Origin: Dentipellis sp. KUC8613
Lineage: Eukaryota > Basidiomycota > Agaricomycetes > Russulales > Hericiaceae
Reading direction: 5' to 3'
Length of the DNA: 64,000 nucleotides
Assembly (NCBI GenBank): GCA_002286715.1
Contig: NSJX01000010.1
Span: 312,656-376,655 of the forward strand
The notes beneath the pieces were generated by a model that worked only from the letters and a program-made list of their open reading frames with translations, made no database searches and was not told where the DNA came from. Position 1 is the first letter of the stretch, and each line of letters starts with the position of its first letter. Positions 46,393-58,329 of the stretch are shown here, piece by piece. A program made the translations under genes and the position numbers.

Positions 46393-47516
46393 GTCTTACG
46401 CGATCCTAGTTTGCGCTCGATCGCGTCTTTGCTGAGTTGCTCAGGAACTTGTCGTTCCTTCTCTCAACGAGAGCCCTCGCATTCGTTGCTTGCTCGATCA
46501 TCGTGAGGCCGGAGCCCGCGAGACGGAGTGGATAAGCTGCACGCGTGTCAAGTTGTCATCGAGATTATTTGTCAGCGCCGTAGACAAAGACTGCAGCGGG
46601 GAAAGATGATCAGTATAGTACGTGAAGGAGTCGATATTTGCTCGTCATGAGCAGCGAAACACAGTTAGGGCGTGAAGAAAATTCTGAAGGCAGTCGTACA
46701 TGATGCATGATGTGTGACCAGGAAGCTGACGACAAGCTTCGACGTCGATGGGATGTGTAGGGCTTACTCCAACGTAACATACGACACAATGCAAGCGGTC
46801 AACGTTGGCTCTGATGTCTCATCGCGCCGCGGCGAATAGTAGTCTCGAAGCTGCCAATTCATTATGCGCTATGTGCAGCCTGATCAAAATGGTCAGTCAC
46901 GTAACCTGAAATACGCATGTTCTCACCTACCAGACGCAACCTCACCATCGGCACCAGGTCTTTCCATATTGAAGGCTCTAAGGGAGATCTATACTGCGAT
47001 CAAAGCGTAAGGACGGCATAGAAGGTGCACAAACTGCGCATCACGATAGTAAGACAACGGATAACGAAGCTGTACTATCGTAGTGGTCGTTACCCCCTTC
47101 AGCTGCACGCTCACATCCTGACAAACCTAGGGCCCAGTGAGTAACAGCGCGTTCGCTCTTCGCGTGTCTTAGGTTACGCGCGAGGTTGCCATGCTCAGGG
47201 CTTAGCATCACGGCAATCTGTCAATACCATAGGGCAAACATTCGGTTGAGTCGTATTTTTCGCAGTGTGATCGAAGTAACCACTCACAACTCCCTGGTGT
47301 TATGCTCAAAGACAGCTGTAGGTACACAAATGAAGCCAGACGCACCAGTACAATCATCACCACTCACACCCTTCAATCAATCGGATAGCGGACCAGTGGA
47401 CGACCATATAACATGTTCCCTCACATATGCACATCGAAAAGAAACGCAGTAAAAGCAATGAGACAGCGTACAACATCATAGCGTATGCGAGAACGTCCGT
47501 GCACGAGCAAGCCAGG

Positions 47517-48376
47517 CTATAGCACTGCGAAGAAACACAGCGCAGCCAATGCGAGCGCAAAAGCAGGGTGCGCCCGCGATGTCGAGGCTGCGTTGGGGGT
47601 AGTGATGAGAGACGCGGAGGGGATGGGCGTAGTGCCGGGGGGTGGGGTTGTGGTGGCTGAGCCAGAGCCGGAAGAAGAGGGCGCAGCCGAAGAAGAAAGC
47701 GCACTACTCGTACTCAAGGATGGAGGTGCAGGTGCAGATGTCGGAGAGGGAAGCGCAGACGACACGGACGGCTGCGGGGGCGCGGCACTCGCCCCCTGCG
47801 CAGCGCTCGTCTGCACTGCGGGCGGGTTGCTCGTTGCTGCGTACTGCCCTCCCTGCACCACGAACGGCTCGACCGTCTCCGGGAAGACGTATGGTGTGGT
47901 ATAGTAGCCACTAGGCGCGGTGCAGTCTGCGAGGCTGCCCGTCACAGAGCACGTGATCTCGAAGGATTGTCCGGCGAGATCGCCGTCTCCTTGCCAAGTG
48001 ACGTGCGCGTCCTGCGGGCCTTGGATCATGACAGCTGTTTACAAGGGCGTTAGAGGGTATCTGTGGCGAGGCGAGTTGGTTGTGCGGACCTGTGCCGATG
48101 AAGGTGGGCTGCGAGAAGGTCCCGGTGAGCGAACCGGGCAGGATCTCCCAGGTTGTGTGGCTGTTTGTGTCCGTGCCGAGGATAACAACGCTGAGCGGTT
48201 GTGGGTCAAACCCCGGGATCCAGAGAGAGGTGTCTGCGTAGACATCTACGCGAGCAAGGACATTTGACGTTCTACTTTAGCGCGACTAGAACTCAAATTG
48301 ACAGAGCTCGGAGACACGTACATTGCGACGCCAGAGAGAAAACCAAGGGGACCCAAACGTGTTTATATGAAGGCAT
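47517..48376 (-). CDS. Secreted, probably GPI-anchored Ser/Thr/Pro-rich protein
   Basis: Three exons (48376-48322, 48245-48090, 48034-47517) give 242 residues. A short signal peptide (MPSYKHVWVPLVFSLASQ) leads into SLWIPGFDPQPLSVVILGTD and HTTWEILPGSLTGTF. This N-terminal module with GFDPQPLS and a following TW motif is common in basidiomycete surface proteins of unknown role. A central domain has two Cys (ITCSVTGSLADCTA). A Ser/Pro/Ala/Thr-rich linker typical of O-glycosylated cell-wall proteins follows. The C-terminus is hydrophobic (HPAFALALAALCFFAVL), fitting a GPI-attachment signal. The first intron was placed where the phase restores the VYADTSLW reading. Expected location: plasma membrane or cell wall. 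Confidence 0.75.
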
Positions 48377-49168
48377 GGAAAAGGATAGTGAGGGTTAAAG
48401 AGCGACAGAGGATAACCTAACGGCAGCCGAAGCTGGAGAGCTCGTTGGGAGGCGACGGGAACGAGAACAAGGTATCGACTTTTCGAAAACAGGTTGGCCC
48501 GGGCCTAGATCAATCGGTCAACGCACCTCTCGGCATCCTGGCCCGGCGGGCCAATATTATTCGTTCCGGGTCTCTCCCTGCCTCCGTGTCCCTGCCTCGA
48601 AGCTAGCCACGGAGGCAAACATATAAATACGAGAAAATGTTGCGACGCGAGGAGAAGGACGCGTCAGACGCGTCTGCTGCGAACTTGTTGCTTGGTCCTC
48701 TGTTGATACTCCACTCCATTCATATCCCTCGAGGCTCTGCACCCGGTGTGTTTACATCACCGCTCAGATCTTGCCGAGCGACACCCGCAGCGCCCAATCC
48801 CCATCCTGGTACACACTTCACCGCCACCGTCTGCACATCGCACGCATTCCGTCAATATCGATCGTCAAATTGCAATCCCCGACTGTATTGTCGCGGAAGG
48901 GACGTGCTTCTGGGCGGCCATGGGGCATGTACTTATCGCGAGGGCACAGGGAAGGCTAGATGACCGTAGTGCGCCGAGCGCCGAGTCGTCGCCAAGAGCG
49001 TGCACGTTAGATGTGACGCTCGCCTCGCACCTAGCAGCTTCATGTCACTGTCCAACCCTGTACAGCGCCTTCGCCTACCCCACTCTTCTTCTTGCTCATA
49101 TAACACGCTGCACCCTTCTTGACTCTGACCTAAACTGACCTCACGCCCCACGCCGGACCGCCGCAGGC
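48377..49168. other. Divergent promoter region
   Basis: About 790 bp between the start codons of the GPI-type protein and the CAX-like exchanger. Short frames on both strands have no signature; I see no gene. Confidence 0.5.
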
Positions 49169-51887
49169 ATGTCGACCCGCCGCTCCAATGCAGGCGCAGA
49201 CGAGGAGATGGGACATGTACGTGCCGAGTCCGCGGGCACCCCCGACGAAAAGGAGCCACTAACTGCTGGTCTTGTTGTACCGCACCTCTACCAGTCGCAG
49301 TCGGCAGCCGCAAGCACGCACACCGCAGGCCCGAGCACGTCTGAACAGCAAGAGCAAGAGCACGAGCAGCCGACCATGTTCGAGACTCTGGCCGCGGACA
49401 TCGGGATCAGTGGCTACAAGAAGGTCTGGCATCGCATCAAGGGCAAAGGTCGTAGCATTGGGTGGCTTGAGAGTCTGAAGGCGGCGGCACTGTCTTCCTG
49501 TGAGTTCTCTTCATTATTCTTGACTTTACTGGTGGTTAGGCGGGGGAGCTGCGCAATCCATATCGATCCTCGCGTGGACGGATGCGGGCCGAATGCTAGC
49601 TTGAAGCTGGCAGAAGACAACTTTTGGGAACATGATCCGTCCGGAATTGGATCCTCGATCCCGCATGGGCGAGAATCTTTCCATTTCAAGGATAGATCTA
49701 CACCCAAAGTCGCGTCGCTGGCATAGCAGCGATCATACACCAATGGACGGATATGCTCACAAACTCGAGCTCAACTGCCTACTCTCTGGCCAATTATTCA
49801 TGGACAAAGGCCATTATGGCCATGAATCCCTGCCGGAATGGTTGGCTGAGCAGCCAAGAATTCGAGGCCCTCATACGGGAGCACTGCGCACACATACGCC
49901 TTACTTCCGCCAAATGTGACAGGACGCCAAGCACGACTATGAGACTGACAGTGTTTCTTGTCAGGGCTGAACGTGCTCCTCGTGCTCGTCCCACTGTCTT
50001 GGGCTGCCCACTTCGCCAAGTGGTCACACAATGCACAGTTCGTCTGTACGTTGGCCTCAATGTTCACCATCGTTTCTAGTCTAATGTGAAGGCCCGTTCG
50101 TGGTCCTGCAGTGTCGTTCTTTGCAATCATGCCCCTTGAAAAGCTGTTCGACTGGGGCGGCGAGCAGCTAGCCTTGTTCTGTGGTGAAGACCTTGGTGAT
50201 CTTATCATCGTCACGCTCAACAAGTGCGTTCCGTGCCTCCCACCATTCTCTCTACCCTGATCTGATCACCACGCGTAGCGCGGTGGAAGCAACCCTCGCG
50301 ATCATCCTTCTCGTGAAATGCGAGTGCGTACACCTTCCATTCTGCCCTTCACAGTCACACCCCGGCTAACATGCTTTCAGACTGAAGCTCCTGCAGTCCA
50401 CCATCGCCGGTGCGCCGCTCTCCCTCCGCTCTCCACATTGCCGCGCTCATGAAACAATGCAGGTGTCGCGCTACTTCATTTGCTGCTCATCCCCGGGACC
50501 TCGTTCCTCGTCGGTGGCGCCCGTGTGCTGGAGCAGACGCTGCATCCACATAGATCGCAGCTTAACCATACGCTGCTGACGATCGGGTAGACCGCCCTCC
50601 TTTCTCTCGATTCTAGTATAGTTACTCATAATACGCCTTTTGCAGGATTCTCGCGCTTGTCATTCCTGCGGGCTTCTTTGCCGCCATCGATCGCGGCGCG
50701 CCCACGCCCGAGGCTGGTGCAGTCCCCGATAATGCGATCAACGATACCATCCGCATGGACTTTCTGCGCATGGGGCGCGGGTTCGCCGTCATCCTCCTGG
50801 CTGTGTACGTGTCTCTTCCATCTACACTCCTCTCCTCAGCCACTGTCTCTTTGTCCAAGCATCCCATTATTTGCTTGTGTGGCTATATTCCTTACTGACT
50901 GTGAATGTCCGCTTCTTGTGCAGATACATTCTCTCGCGCTTCTACCTGCACGATCCGCCTGGCGAAGGCAACGCGTTCCAGCCGCATCGAGATGCACCAG
51001 CGGAGGTCCTCGAGAAGGAGCGTGAGCTGGAGGAGGCGGAGCCTGAGACGAATCCCCTTGCCTGTGTGCTCGTGATGTGTGTCACTGTTGCGCTAATGGG
51101 TGTCACGGCCGAGTTTGTGAGTGTCTCCTTGTGCTCAGCGCCGAGCGAAGAACGAATGCTAATTTCTGGAATAGTTGGTAGACAGTATCGAACATGTGCG
51201 CGAGGAGGGTAACATCTCCGAAGAGTGCGTACCGTCACCTCACCTATTGTTCGTGTAGTTTCGCGTCGCCGTCTGCTCACCTCGTCCTCCCTCATAGATG
51301 GTTCGGCCTCATCCTCCTGCCAATCCTCTCCTGGTCCGCCGACGGCGCCGTCACCGTCGTCTTCTTCCTGCGCACGTCCCTCCGCGGGTTCTGGCACGAC
51401 AACCCCGAGACGCCTACGACGATCGCCGAGGCGCGCGCGATAGAGCTCAGCATCCAGTTCCTGCTCTTCTGGATGCCGTTCCTCGTCCTGCTTGCGTGGT
51501 GGATCGGCAAGCCCATGACCGTTTTGTTTGGTGAGCACAGCACCTCTCCTTTTTCCCCTTTTTTGCTATTCTGAATGCGTGGGCGGGCGGCTGACGAGTG
51601 CTGCAGACCTCTTCGAAGTGACAGTCCTCATCGGCTCGTGTTTTCTTGTCAACTACGTTACCGCAGACGCGAAGACGAACTGGGCCGAAGGCAGCATTAT
51701 GATCTCGTTCTACGTTATGATCGTGCGTCGCCTCCTCACGCCTATGGACTGGACTGGACTGAAATTGACTTGTTATGCACAGGCGCTGTCTGCGTGGTAC
51801 TACCCTGGCCAGCCGGAGATCAACATCATGAGCGCGTGCGGGAGCGTGCTGGAGGCGCTCGCGACGGGCGGTGGCGCCGAGGAGTGA
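49169..51887 (+). CDS. Divergent CAX-like cation/proton exchanger
   Basis: Twelve exons (49169-49499, 49965-50045, 50112-50223, 50279-50323, 50381-50409, 50463-50586, 50646-50804, 50924-51116, 51175-51224, 51298-51530, 51607-51722, 51783-51887) give 525 residues. A hydrophilic 100-residue N-terminus precedes about ten hydrophobic segments (LNVLLVLVPLSWAAHFA, IIVTLNNAVEATLAIILLV, GILALVIPAGFFAAI, VLVMCVTVALMGVTAEFLVD). HVREEGNISEEWFGLILLPI corresponds to the conserved linker before the second repeat of Ca2+/H+ exchangers. The first signature is LNNAVEA with Glu178. At the second signature, where CAX proteins have GNAAEH, this protein reads SADGAV (388-393). The fold is clear, but ion specificity may differ and location (vacuole or other membrane) is inferred. 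Intron 1 is 465 nt, far longer than its neighbours. Confidence 0.82.
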
Positions 51888-52815
51888 GCGCGTCGCGTGG
51901 CCTGTTGATGTTTTCTCTCTCTCGGCAGGGTCCTTGCGCAGCCTGACATCGGATGGCCGTCGGGTGCATGATGACTACCTGCCTCATTCTCACTTTCATA
52001 TGCATATGCTCTATACCATACCACGCTTTACCTTACGTTTGCTCGTTTGCTCATTACCCGTTACTTGTTACCCTTGTATGATACCACGCATCGGCTTTCC
52101 ATCGCATCACATCGCATTGCATTGCATCACATACAGAGGATTGGATGGACAAACATCGTCGTGTCGCGTTGCCAGTATGTTACTCAACTCAGGCTACTGT
52201 GTAGATATTTAATTCGAGCTCTGGTTCCTCAAGGGGTTCCTCTGTTAGCATGTTTCAACGAGTGTGAATTCCAGCTGTGGGCGGTCGTCGACATATGACG
52301 ATGATTGAAATGGCTTGCCACACTAAGCGCTCATATCGTGCCCTTCCCCCCAATCTGGCTGAAATTCGCCCGACGTCCCGGACGGGCACGCTTGGTCGAT
52401 CTAAATGCTAGCATTGATCAACTTCGCCAATGCGATATGATTTGAAGAAAGGGAGCAGCCTCTTTGACTTTGGGTGCACCAATTGCAAGTGGATGGTAGG
52501 GTGCTGCTGAACACAACAGAGGCGGTGTGGCTCTCCCGAGCTGCACGGGCACAACCAAGCAGAATGTAACATCGGTGTTTACTAGTGATTCCTATTAAGT
52601 AGATATTCCGTAAGGTATTGTATATATACAAAATCATGACGAGATACACAGAAATAGAGAAAGAATCTTGTGGTATCATGTATCGCATTCAAAGTCATGG
52701 CACGGTCATATCTCCACACCCGCCTCTATCGTTGCAAATGTTGAGATTATAAATGTAAATGTGTGAGTGAGGTGAAATTGGCAAATGGTCATCTTTTCGT
52801 GCAGAATATTGAGTT
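51888..52815. other. Convergent 3' spacer, no supported gene
   Basis: 930 bp between the 3' ends of the exchanger and the MFS gene. Apart from ATCGCATCACATCGCATTGC-like short repeats near 52100-52130, no structure stands out. Confidence 0.5.
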
Positions 52816-54929
52816 TCATGATTTCATCGCCGGCTGCGACTCCACATCCGCCTCACCCGCCGGGGCGGCAGGGGGCGCGGCGGGAGCGCTGAACCGCGAG
52901 GTCTGGCGCACTCTTGCACCAATCCTATAAAACACGAATCTGTACCCACACGCACCAATCAGCACCCATCCATCGCTCCTACCAAAGACAACAAAGAAGA
53001 AACACTCACGGCAACGGCGCCATCACAGTCGTCAGCCCCGCCAGCAGCGCAGTCGCGCCCACCGTGCCGAGGCGCTCATACATCTGTCCCGCGAAGAGCG
53101 GGAAGCCCGCGGCGAACGACGAGCGCATGAACGAGTTGCTCGCCATGGCGGACGCGGCGACGGGGCGGTACGCGACGACGAGGTACGTGAACGTCGACGT
53201 GAAGACGAAGTAGATCCCCGCGCCGAACGGGACGGACGCGATGATCGGCGCGATCCAGTGCACGTGCCGGTACGTGGTGAATGCGAGCCAGAAGAGACCT
53301 AGGGGGGCGGGAGTTAGTTGGTGTGGGGGGAGGATGAGATGAATGGGGGGCAGACGCACTGATGGGGACGAGGATGCCGCCGACTTTGCCGAGTAGGAGG
53401 TGCAGCTCGGGAGGCGGGTTGCCGTGCTTTTCCTTGTAACGGGCGAATTTGCTGTAAATTGACAAGAGTATTTGTGTGAGTTCACGATGTAGTACAGTGA
53501 TTGATGAATATGACTCACCCGTTCCAGTACGGCTGCGTCGCGAGCCCGAGGAGCTGTCCAAGCCCGATGCCGAGGAAGGTGAGACCGGTCGTCTGCATGT
53601 TGAATCCATGCCCTTGCTCGAAGATGATTGGGAAGGCTTGGAAGGTGAGGTAGAGGATGCCGAGGATGAGCGATGTCCAGAGGTTGAGAAGGAGCGCCAT
53701 GCGCTCGTAGAGGATCAGCTCTGGGTGTCTAGTGAGTATTTTGCCATGGAATGCGGAGGGGAGGGGACATCATACCGAAAGGCGTGTAGCAGCTGACGAG
53801 AAGCGATCGCGCGAGGCTCGTCTGCCTCCGTTCAATCGGGGCCCAGTAGTTCGGGTTGCCGGTCGTCTTGCGCAGTCTGCCATGAATAGAAAAACCATGG
53901 TTAACAATGGAGTGGGAAAGCGAAGTGGAAGCAGACGAGGACATACTTCTGCGCCTTCTTTTTGAGGATGACAGGGATATACGTTTCTGGCACGATCTAA
54001 AAGAGGAACGGTGAGCGATGACGCAAAGTGGGAGGAGCGGCACGATACGTACGATCCACAGAGCAGCGAACTGGATGAAGCTCCAGATGATGAGGACGTA
54101 GTATGTCCAGCGCCATGATGCATTTTGGTTGATGAAACTACGATGTATTCATCAGATCCGCATTCCTCAGGGGGTCGAGAAAGCACATACCCGCTGAACA
54201 GAGGACCGAGCTCAGGGCCGATGAAGGGCGAGATCGTATAGACAGCCATCGGTCTGTAATAAATCAGCAAGAGGACGCTTCATGCTGAGGGATCGACATA
54301 CGTTGCAACATGTTCATTTGCGAACATATCACTCACACTCCCTCCCGCAACACTCAGGAAGGCCGCTCCGCAGTATCCTGTCAGGAATCGGAACACCATG
54401 TACACAGCTACAATATAATCAGACCCCATTCAGCCGCTTCATGAGGCTTGTTCACATACCAATATTAGGCGCGAACGCGACGGGCCATGAGAATGCGAAG
54501 AACAGGAAGAACGAGACCCGATACACGATATTTCGGCCGTACACTTCTGAGAGCGGGCCGACAACAAGCGGCCCTACGCCCAGTCCCATTACGAAGAGAC
54601 TGATACCCAAAATCGCAACCTCCTTTCCAACATGGAAATCACGAGAAATTCCGCCCTCTGTGAACGATGCCTGCCAATTGACCACACGTTCGCATCAGTT
54701 CCCGCTCTGCAGCCGACCACAGACAACCACGCACCGCTGAAGAAGCACACGTGACGCAGAGTGACGATGCGGATATCGTAATAACAGCCAGCCATCTCCT
54801 CAGAAGCGATCGCTCCTGTGGATTATCGTGCGGCTCGAGAACGACCTGGTAGTCCTGCTCGGTGCTGGCGGTGCTAGCGCTCTCCGGCGAGGGCTCTGTA
54901 AACCCCTTCTTCTCGAGCTTGCCGTCCAT
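52816..54929 (-). CDS. MFS multidrug/polyamine exporter, DHA1 type
   Basis: Eleven exons (54929-54735, 54670-54460, 54407-54302, 54253-54191, 54137-54053, 53996-53947, 53876-53776, 53720-53519, 53451-53360, 53298-53010, 52939-52816) give 505 residues. The family is shown by FTEGGISRDFHVGKEVAILG, motif A GPLSEVYGRNIVYR, the DHA1 antiporter motif YTISPFIGPELGPLFSGFIN, SWRWTYYVLIIWSFIQF and VPETYIPVILKKKAQ. Loop 6-7 contains APIERRQTSLA, and ASNSFMRSSFAAGFPLFAGQ is near the C-terminus. Twelve membrane helices are expected. Relatives include Tpo1/Flu1-type proton-coupled exporters for polyamines, azoles or metabolites at the plasma membrane. The substrate is unknown. It is divergent from nothing nearby and not obviously tied to the upstream enzyme block. 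Confidence 0.88.
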
Positions 54930-56654
54930 TTCGTGCTGCAGGGTGAACGCTGGCCTGGCTTGAAAGGGTACGAGGACGAGGGGGAATACGTGGTGGTGGG
55001 AGGGGGATAAGGCCCGCGTATTTGAGGGGCGGGGAATGTGGCTCCCATGACCTGGTCAATGTGGGTGGACCGAGAAACGGATCTCCTTTGGATCTTTACA
55101 CACGCTGGTGACACATCATCCTGGTCCATCTTACTGCCGCCGGTATCCTCCCTTTTGGCGCATCCGCGCTCATTGCGTATCTTCGACCCACATCTGAGTT
55201 TGCGTGCACAAAATCAGATAAATTATGTGGATAATCCTGGCGGTGAAAGCGTTGATTCAAGGGCACAGACGAAAGCCTTTATCCCAGGATAATGACGAGG
55301 ACCAGGCTGAGGAACTGGACAGGGTGCCCACTTGTGCATGTGTCGCTTTGAAGGAACGAGAGTCAGCAAGCCAGATTCAATCGGGCACCTTCCCACGTCC
55401 TGATATTGACCGGCGGTTACAACTGGACAGTCGCCTTCTTTACCTCCCTTGGCAAGGTAACTTGTAAGCAAAAGGCGTATGGATTCACGAGCTTTCCTAT
55501 CTGTGTCCTATCATCTCTAGGCGATATTCACCGCACGAGTGTCTCACTTATCTGGCCATCCGTACCTAATTGCATCCACCTGCGAAATGTCAAATACCAG
55601 ACGTCTGACAAACAACCGCTTAGGTGCATTGATAATTTGCCTCATTATCGCATTCCCCGGATGGCGGCAGACAATTCGCTCCATCTTAGTGCCAAGCGCA
55701 TCCACCTGGACGACGACCCTGCACGCTCGCACTTGCGAAGATGACCTGACCCAGGGTCATTCAATTCTTGGGCATTTTGTCGAGTAAATCCGATAATCAG
55801 AGCAGTCAAGTTCTTCCATGGCCGAAGCACTTGTTATGGACCCGAATAAAGTTATCTGAATTCGGAACGATAGTAGGTTAATGACTGGAATTTGTCGGCT
55901 TTCGCAGACCCTTATATTGCAAGGAAATGCGTTGTACATCAGTCATTACCTAGATCGCCGAAGAAAGCGGGGCCGAATACGATCCGTTTGCGTGCAGATC
56001 TTCGATGTCACCATATGACGTCGAAGAGGGTATTATAAACAAAATACCTCCATCTTAAGCCATGACTGTACCTACGCACCGGAACCGCGTCGGCTCCACG
56101 ACCTAGCGTCTGCGCACCGTCAAAGTTTTTCCCGAGATTGGCACGGCCATGTCGAAGGGGATTCTCAGCTTTTCTTGCTAAATTTCGGGTGGACACTGTC
56201 CGGGGACATGGCATGTCCTCAGACTGCTGTTCACAGTTATCAGTACAGCTAGGAGAAAGACGATTGAGGTGAACTTATGCTGATCAGATTGTATCCACCG
56301 AAAGACCGTGCGGCTCACCATGTATACTTCCCTCGCCCGAAGGGTACTAGCCAGTGTTCAGCACTGAACGGATACAGTACCCCGAACATCACGTACGGCC
56401 AAATACATCATATATCGAGGTTGACCGTCCATCCCGGGACAGGCAGACTGGCGGCTGTTAGGACGCCCGTTATTCGCCTTTGATGTTCACGAAGTCCCCG
56501 GACATCACCACCTCGAGGCACGAAGTTTGGAGACTGACGATCGAGGGCAGCATCCACTGATGAAAGCAAACAACTACAGCGCCTCACGCCCGCCGCATTA
56601 TTTATTCTTATGATAGCAATAATCAACACTCACACTCACGACCCGCCTGCATTA
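54930..56654. other. Intergenic region, no supported gene
   Basis: 1.7 kb with the MFS promoter on the left and the tafazzin 3' flank on the right. Only short frames without signature are present. Confidence 0.5.
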
Positions 56655-57943
56655 CTATGCCCCCCTCGCCAGCCGCGCTTGCACCACCGACCCGAGCGCC
56701 TCCACCCGCCGCTGCACAACCGCCGTCACGGCGCTCCGTATCCGGCGGCTTTCCTCCTCCGCGCCCCCATCACGCGCCTGCATCCCCTGGCTCGGGACCA
56801 CGCCCGTGTCCGTCACCCAGCTGCGCACGTCCCCTTCGCCGTGCCGCACGCCAGGCGCGAGCGCCACTCTGATGTCCTCGGGGGGTATCGGCTCGCCGAA
56901 GGTCACGCTCAGCTGCGTGCCCACGCGCGGGAGGAACTTCCACGGCGCTTTGCGGCCCTCGGGCATCAGTTTGTCGAAACCTGCCCGCGCGTTGGCTTTG
57001 TCATTAGCATTAGAGGGGGAAAGGGGGACGCAGATGTCGCACCTGTGAGCCACATTGGTATAATAACAGGCGGTCTTGTCGTCTCCATGAGAATTCGACC
57101 GCTGCGAAAGCATGCCGTCAGCACCCGTTACCTCATCCAGGCCAAGACTAGAGCGACTCACATTCCCCACTTGAACCGCGGGATTTTTACCTTCCCATTT
57201 TCGTACACGTACGTGTCGGACTGGCACACCTTGCCCTCGCCGAACAGATGCACCTACACACACATCAACCCTGTGCACGCGAGAAAAGGAAATGGAGAGC
57301 ACGCACCCACTGCCCCCGCTGCAGCTTCTCAATCGCGCTGTCCAGCGCCGGCTGGTATATCCCGTCCCCGCGCACGGTCTTCAGCACCTGCCCGTTCCTG
57401 AAAAACGCCGCGAACACACTTCGCGCCTCGCACGGCTCTCAGTATGCGTGCATTTCCACAATTTCTCACACGACCCGGTACAGCAAGGGAAGGGTGTCCG
57501 GGCGTGGAGGAAGGGACTCACGGGTTGGTGAAGATGATGTCGGCGGCGCCGAGCGACCAGCGCGTCATGCGCGTGTTCCAGTACGTGCGCGCCGGGAGGA
57601 CACCCCACGTCAGCGGGTCGTCGAGGCTGTTCTTCGTGAAAATCCTCGTCAGCCTCGACTCAGGGACACGAAAAGAAAAAGGTATCGGCATTCACGTACG
57701 TGGATATGTGATTTGACACTGTACGGGTACGGCAGTCAGTGAGAGCTGGAGGGAGCAGGCAGAGAGGCAGACGGCGAACGTACCGGTGACCACGCCTCTC
57801 CCGAGCGCGCGCTCCTTGTCATTGAGCGCGTTCATGAGCGTCGGAAGGCCATTCACGGTTACTGACGCGAGGCCGAGGTTCAGGAAGGTTTTGCAGAGCA
57901 TGCCGGTGGTGGTCACCGTCGCCGCGGACACGATGCGCTGCAT
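56655..57943 (-). CDS. TAZ1: Tafazzin, cardiolipin-remodelling transacylase
   Basis: Seven exons (57943-57784, 57718-57700, 57626-57522, 57418-57307, 57253-57162, 57101-57043, 56980-56655) give 290 residues. The acyltransferase motif HX4D is in VSNHISTLDDPLTWG (His57, Asp62). It is followed by RWSLGAADIIFTN, FFRNGQVLKTVRGDGIYQPA, LFGEGKV, PRFKWGI, RPPVIIPMWLTGFDKLMPEG and LSVTFGEPIPPEDI. This order is diagnostic for tafazzin, a phospholipid-lysophospholipid transacylase of mitochondrial membranes that remodels cardiolipin. The N-terminal VSAATVTTTGMLCKTFLNLG is the usual membrane-inserted segment. Exon 2 is only 19 nt. The chosen ATG gives the family's usual N-terminus; an upstream in-frame non-ATG extension was not used. 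Confidence 0.92.
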
Positions 57944-58329
57944 GGCCAAGGTGCGTGCGCAACCGGTTCCTTCTAAGTGGGAACCTGGCGAGGACTGAAA
58001 GAGGGGCGGACGGCCGCGACGCGAAGGCGGAGGCAAGAAGGAAAAGTTGTCTCGCAGTAAATCTGCAGCGGGCTCGCATGCGGCATTGGCGCGACCGGCC
58101 TGGAGGAACGTGACCCGGGCCTGCAGTCACATGCCTCACGCGTCTCGTGCAAAAAGTTGGTATCTGCCTCCATTTGGCCTCAGCTTCATCCCGACAAATC
58201 TAATCCCAGAAATTTAAACGCTTTCATGCGGAATGCGAATAAAGACATTGAAGGGGGTATCAATCCATCTCCAACGCGCAAAACCTAAATACCGAGAAAT
58301 TGTCTCTACGCCCGGCCCTGACACGCCCC
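57944..58329. other. Short spacer, tafazzin promoter and YPP1 3' flank
   Basis: About 390 bp between two genes in the same orientation. No separate gene is seen. Confidence 0.5.

Larger units (their letters stand above)
45895..47516. other. Upstream region of SDR-C, no other gene
   Basis: 1.6 kb with SDR-C promoter elements on the left. Between about 46880 and 47180 short frames flanked by intron-like signals occur on the minus strand, but no coherent product can be built. Confidence 0.45.

Noticed and set aside
46880..47180. Minus-strand short frames with intron-like signals upstream of SDR-C
   Set aside because: I could not assemble a product longer than a few tens of residues with consistent phase.
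49632..49919. Frame inside the long first intron of the CAX-like gene considered as an extra exon
   Set aside because: Adding it breaks the phase between the N-terminus and the first membrane segment, and it has no transporter-like sequence.
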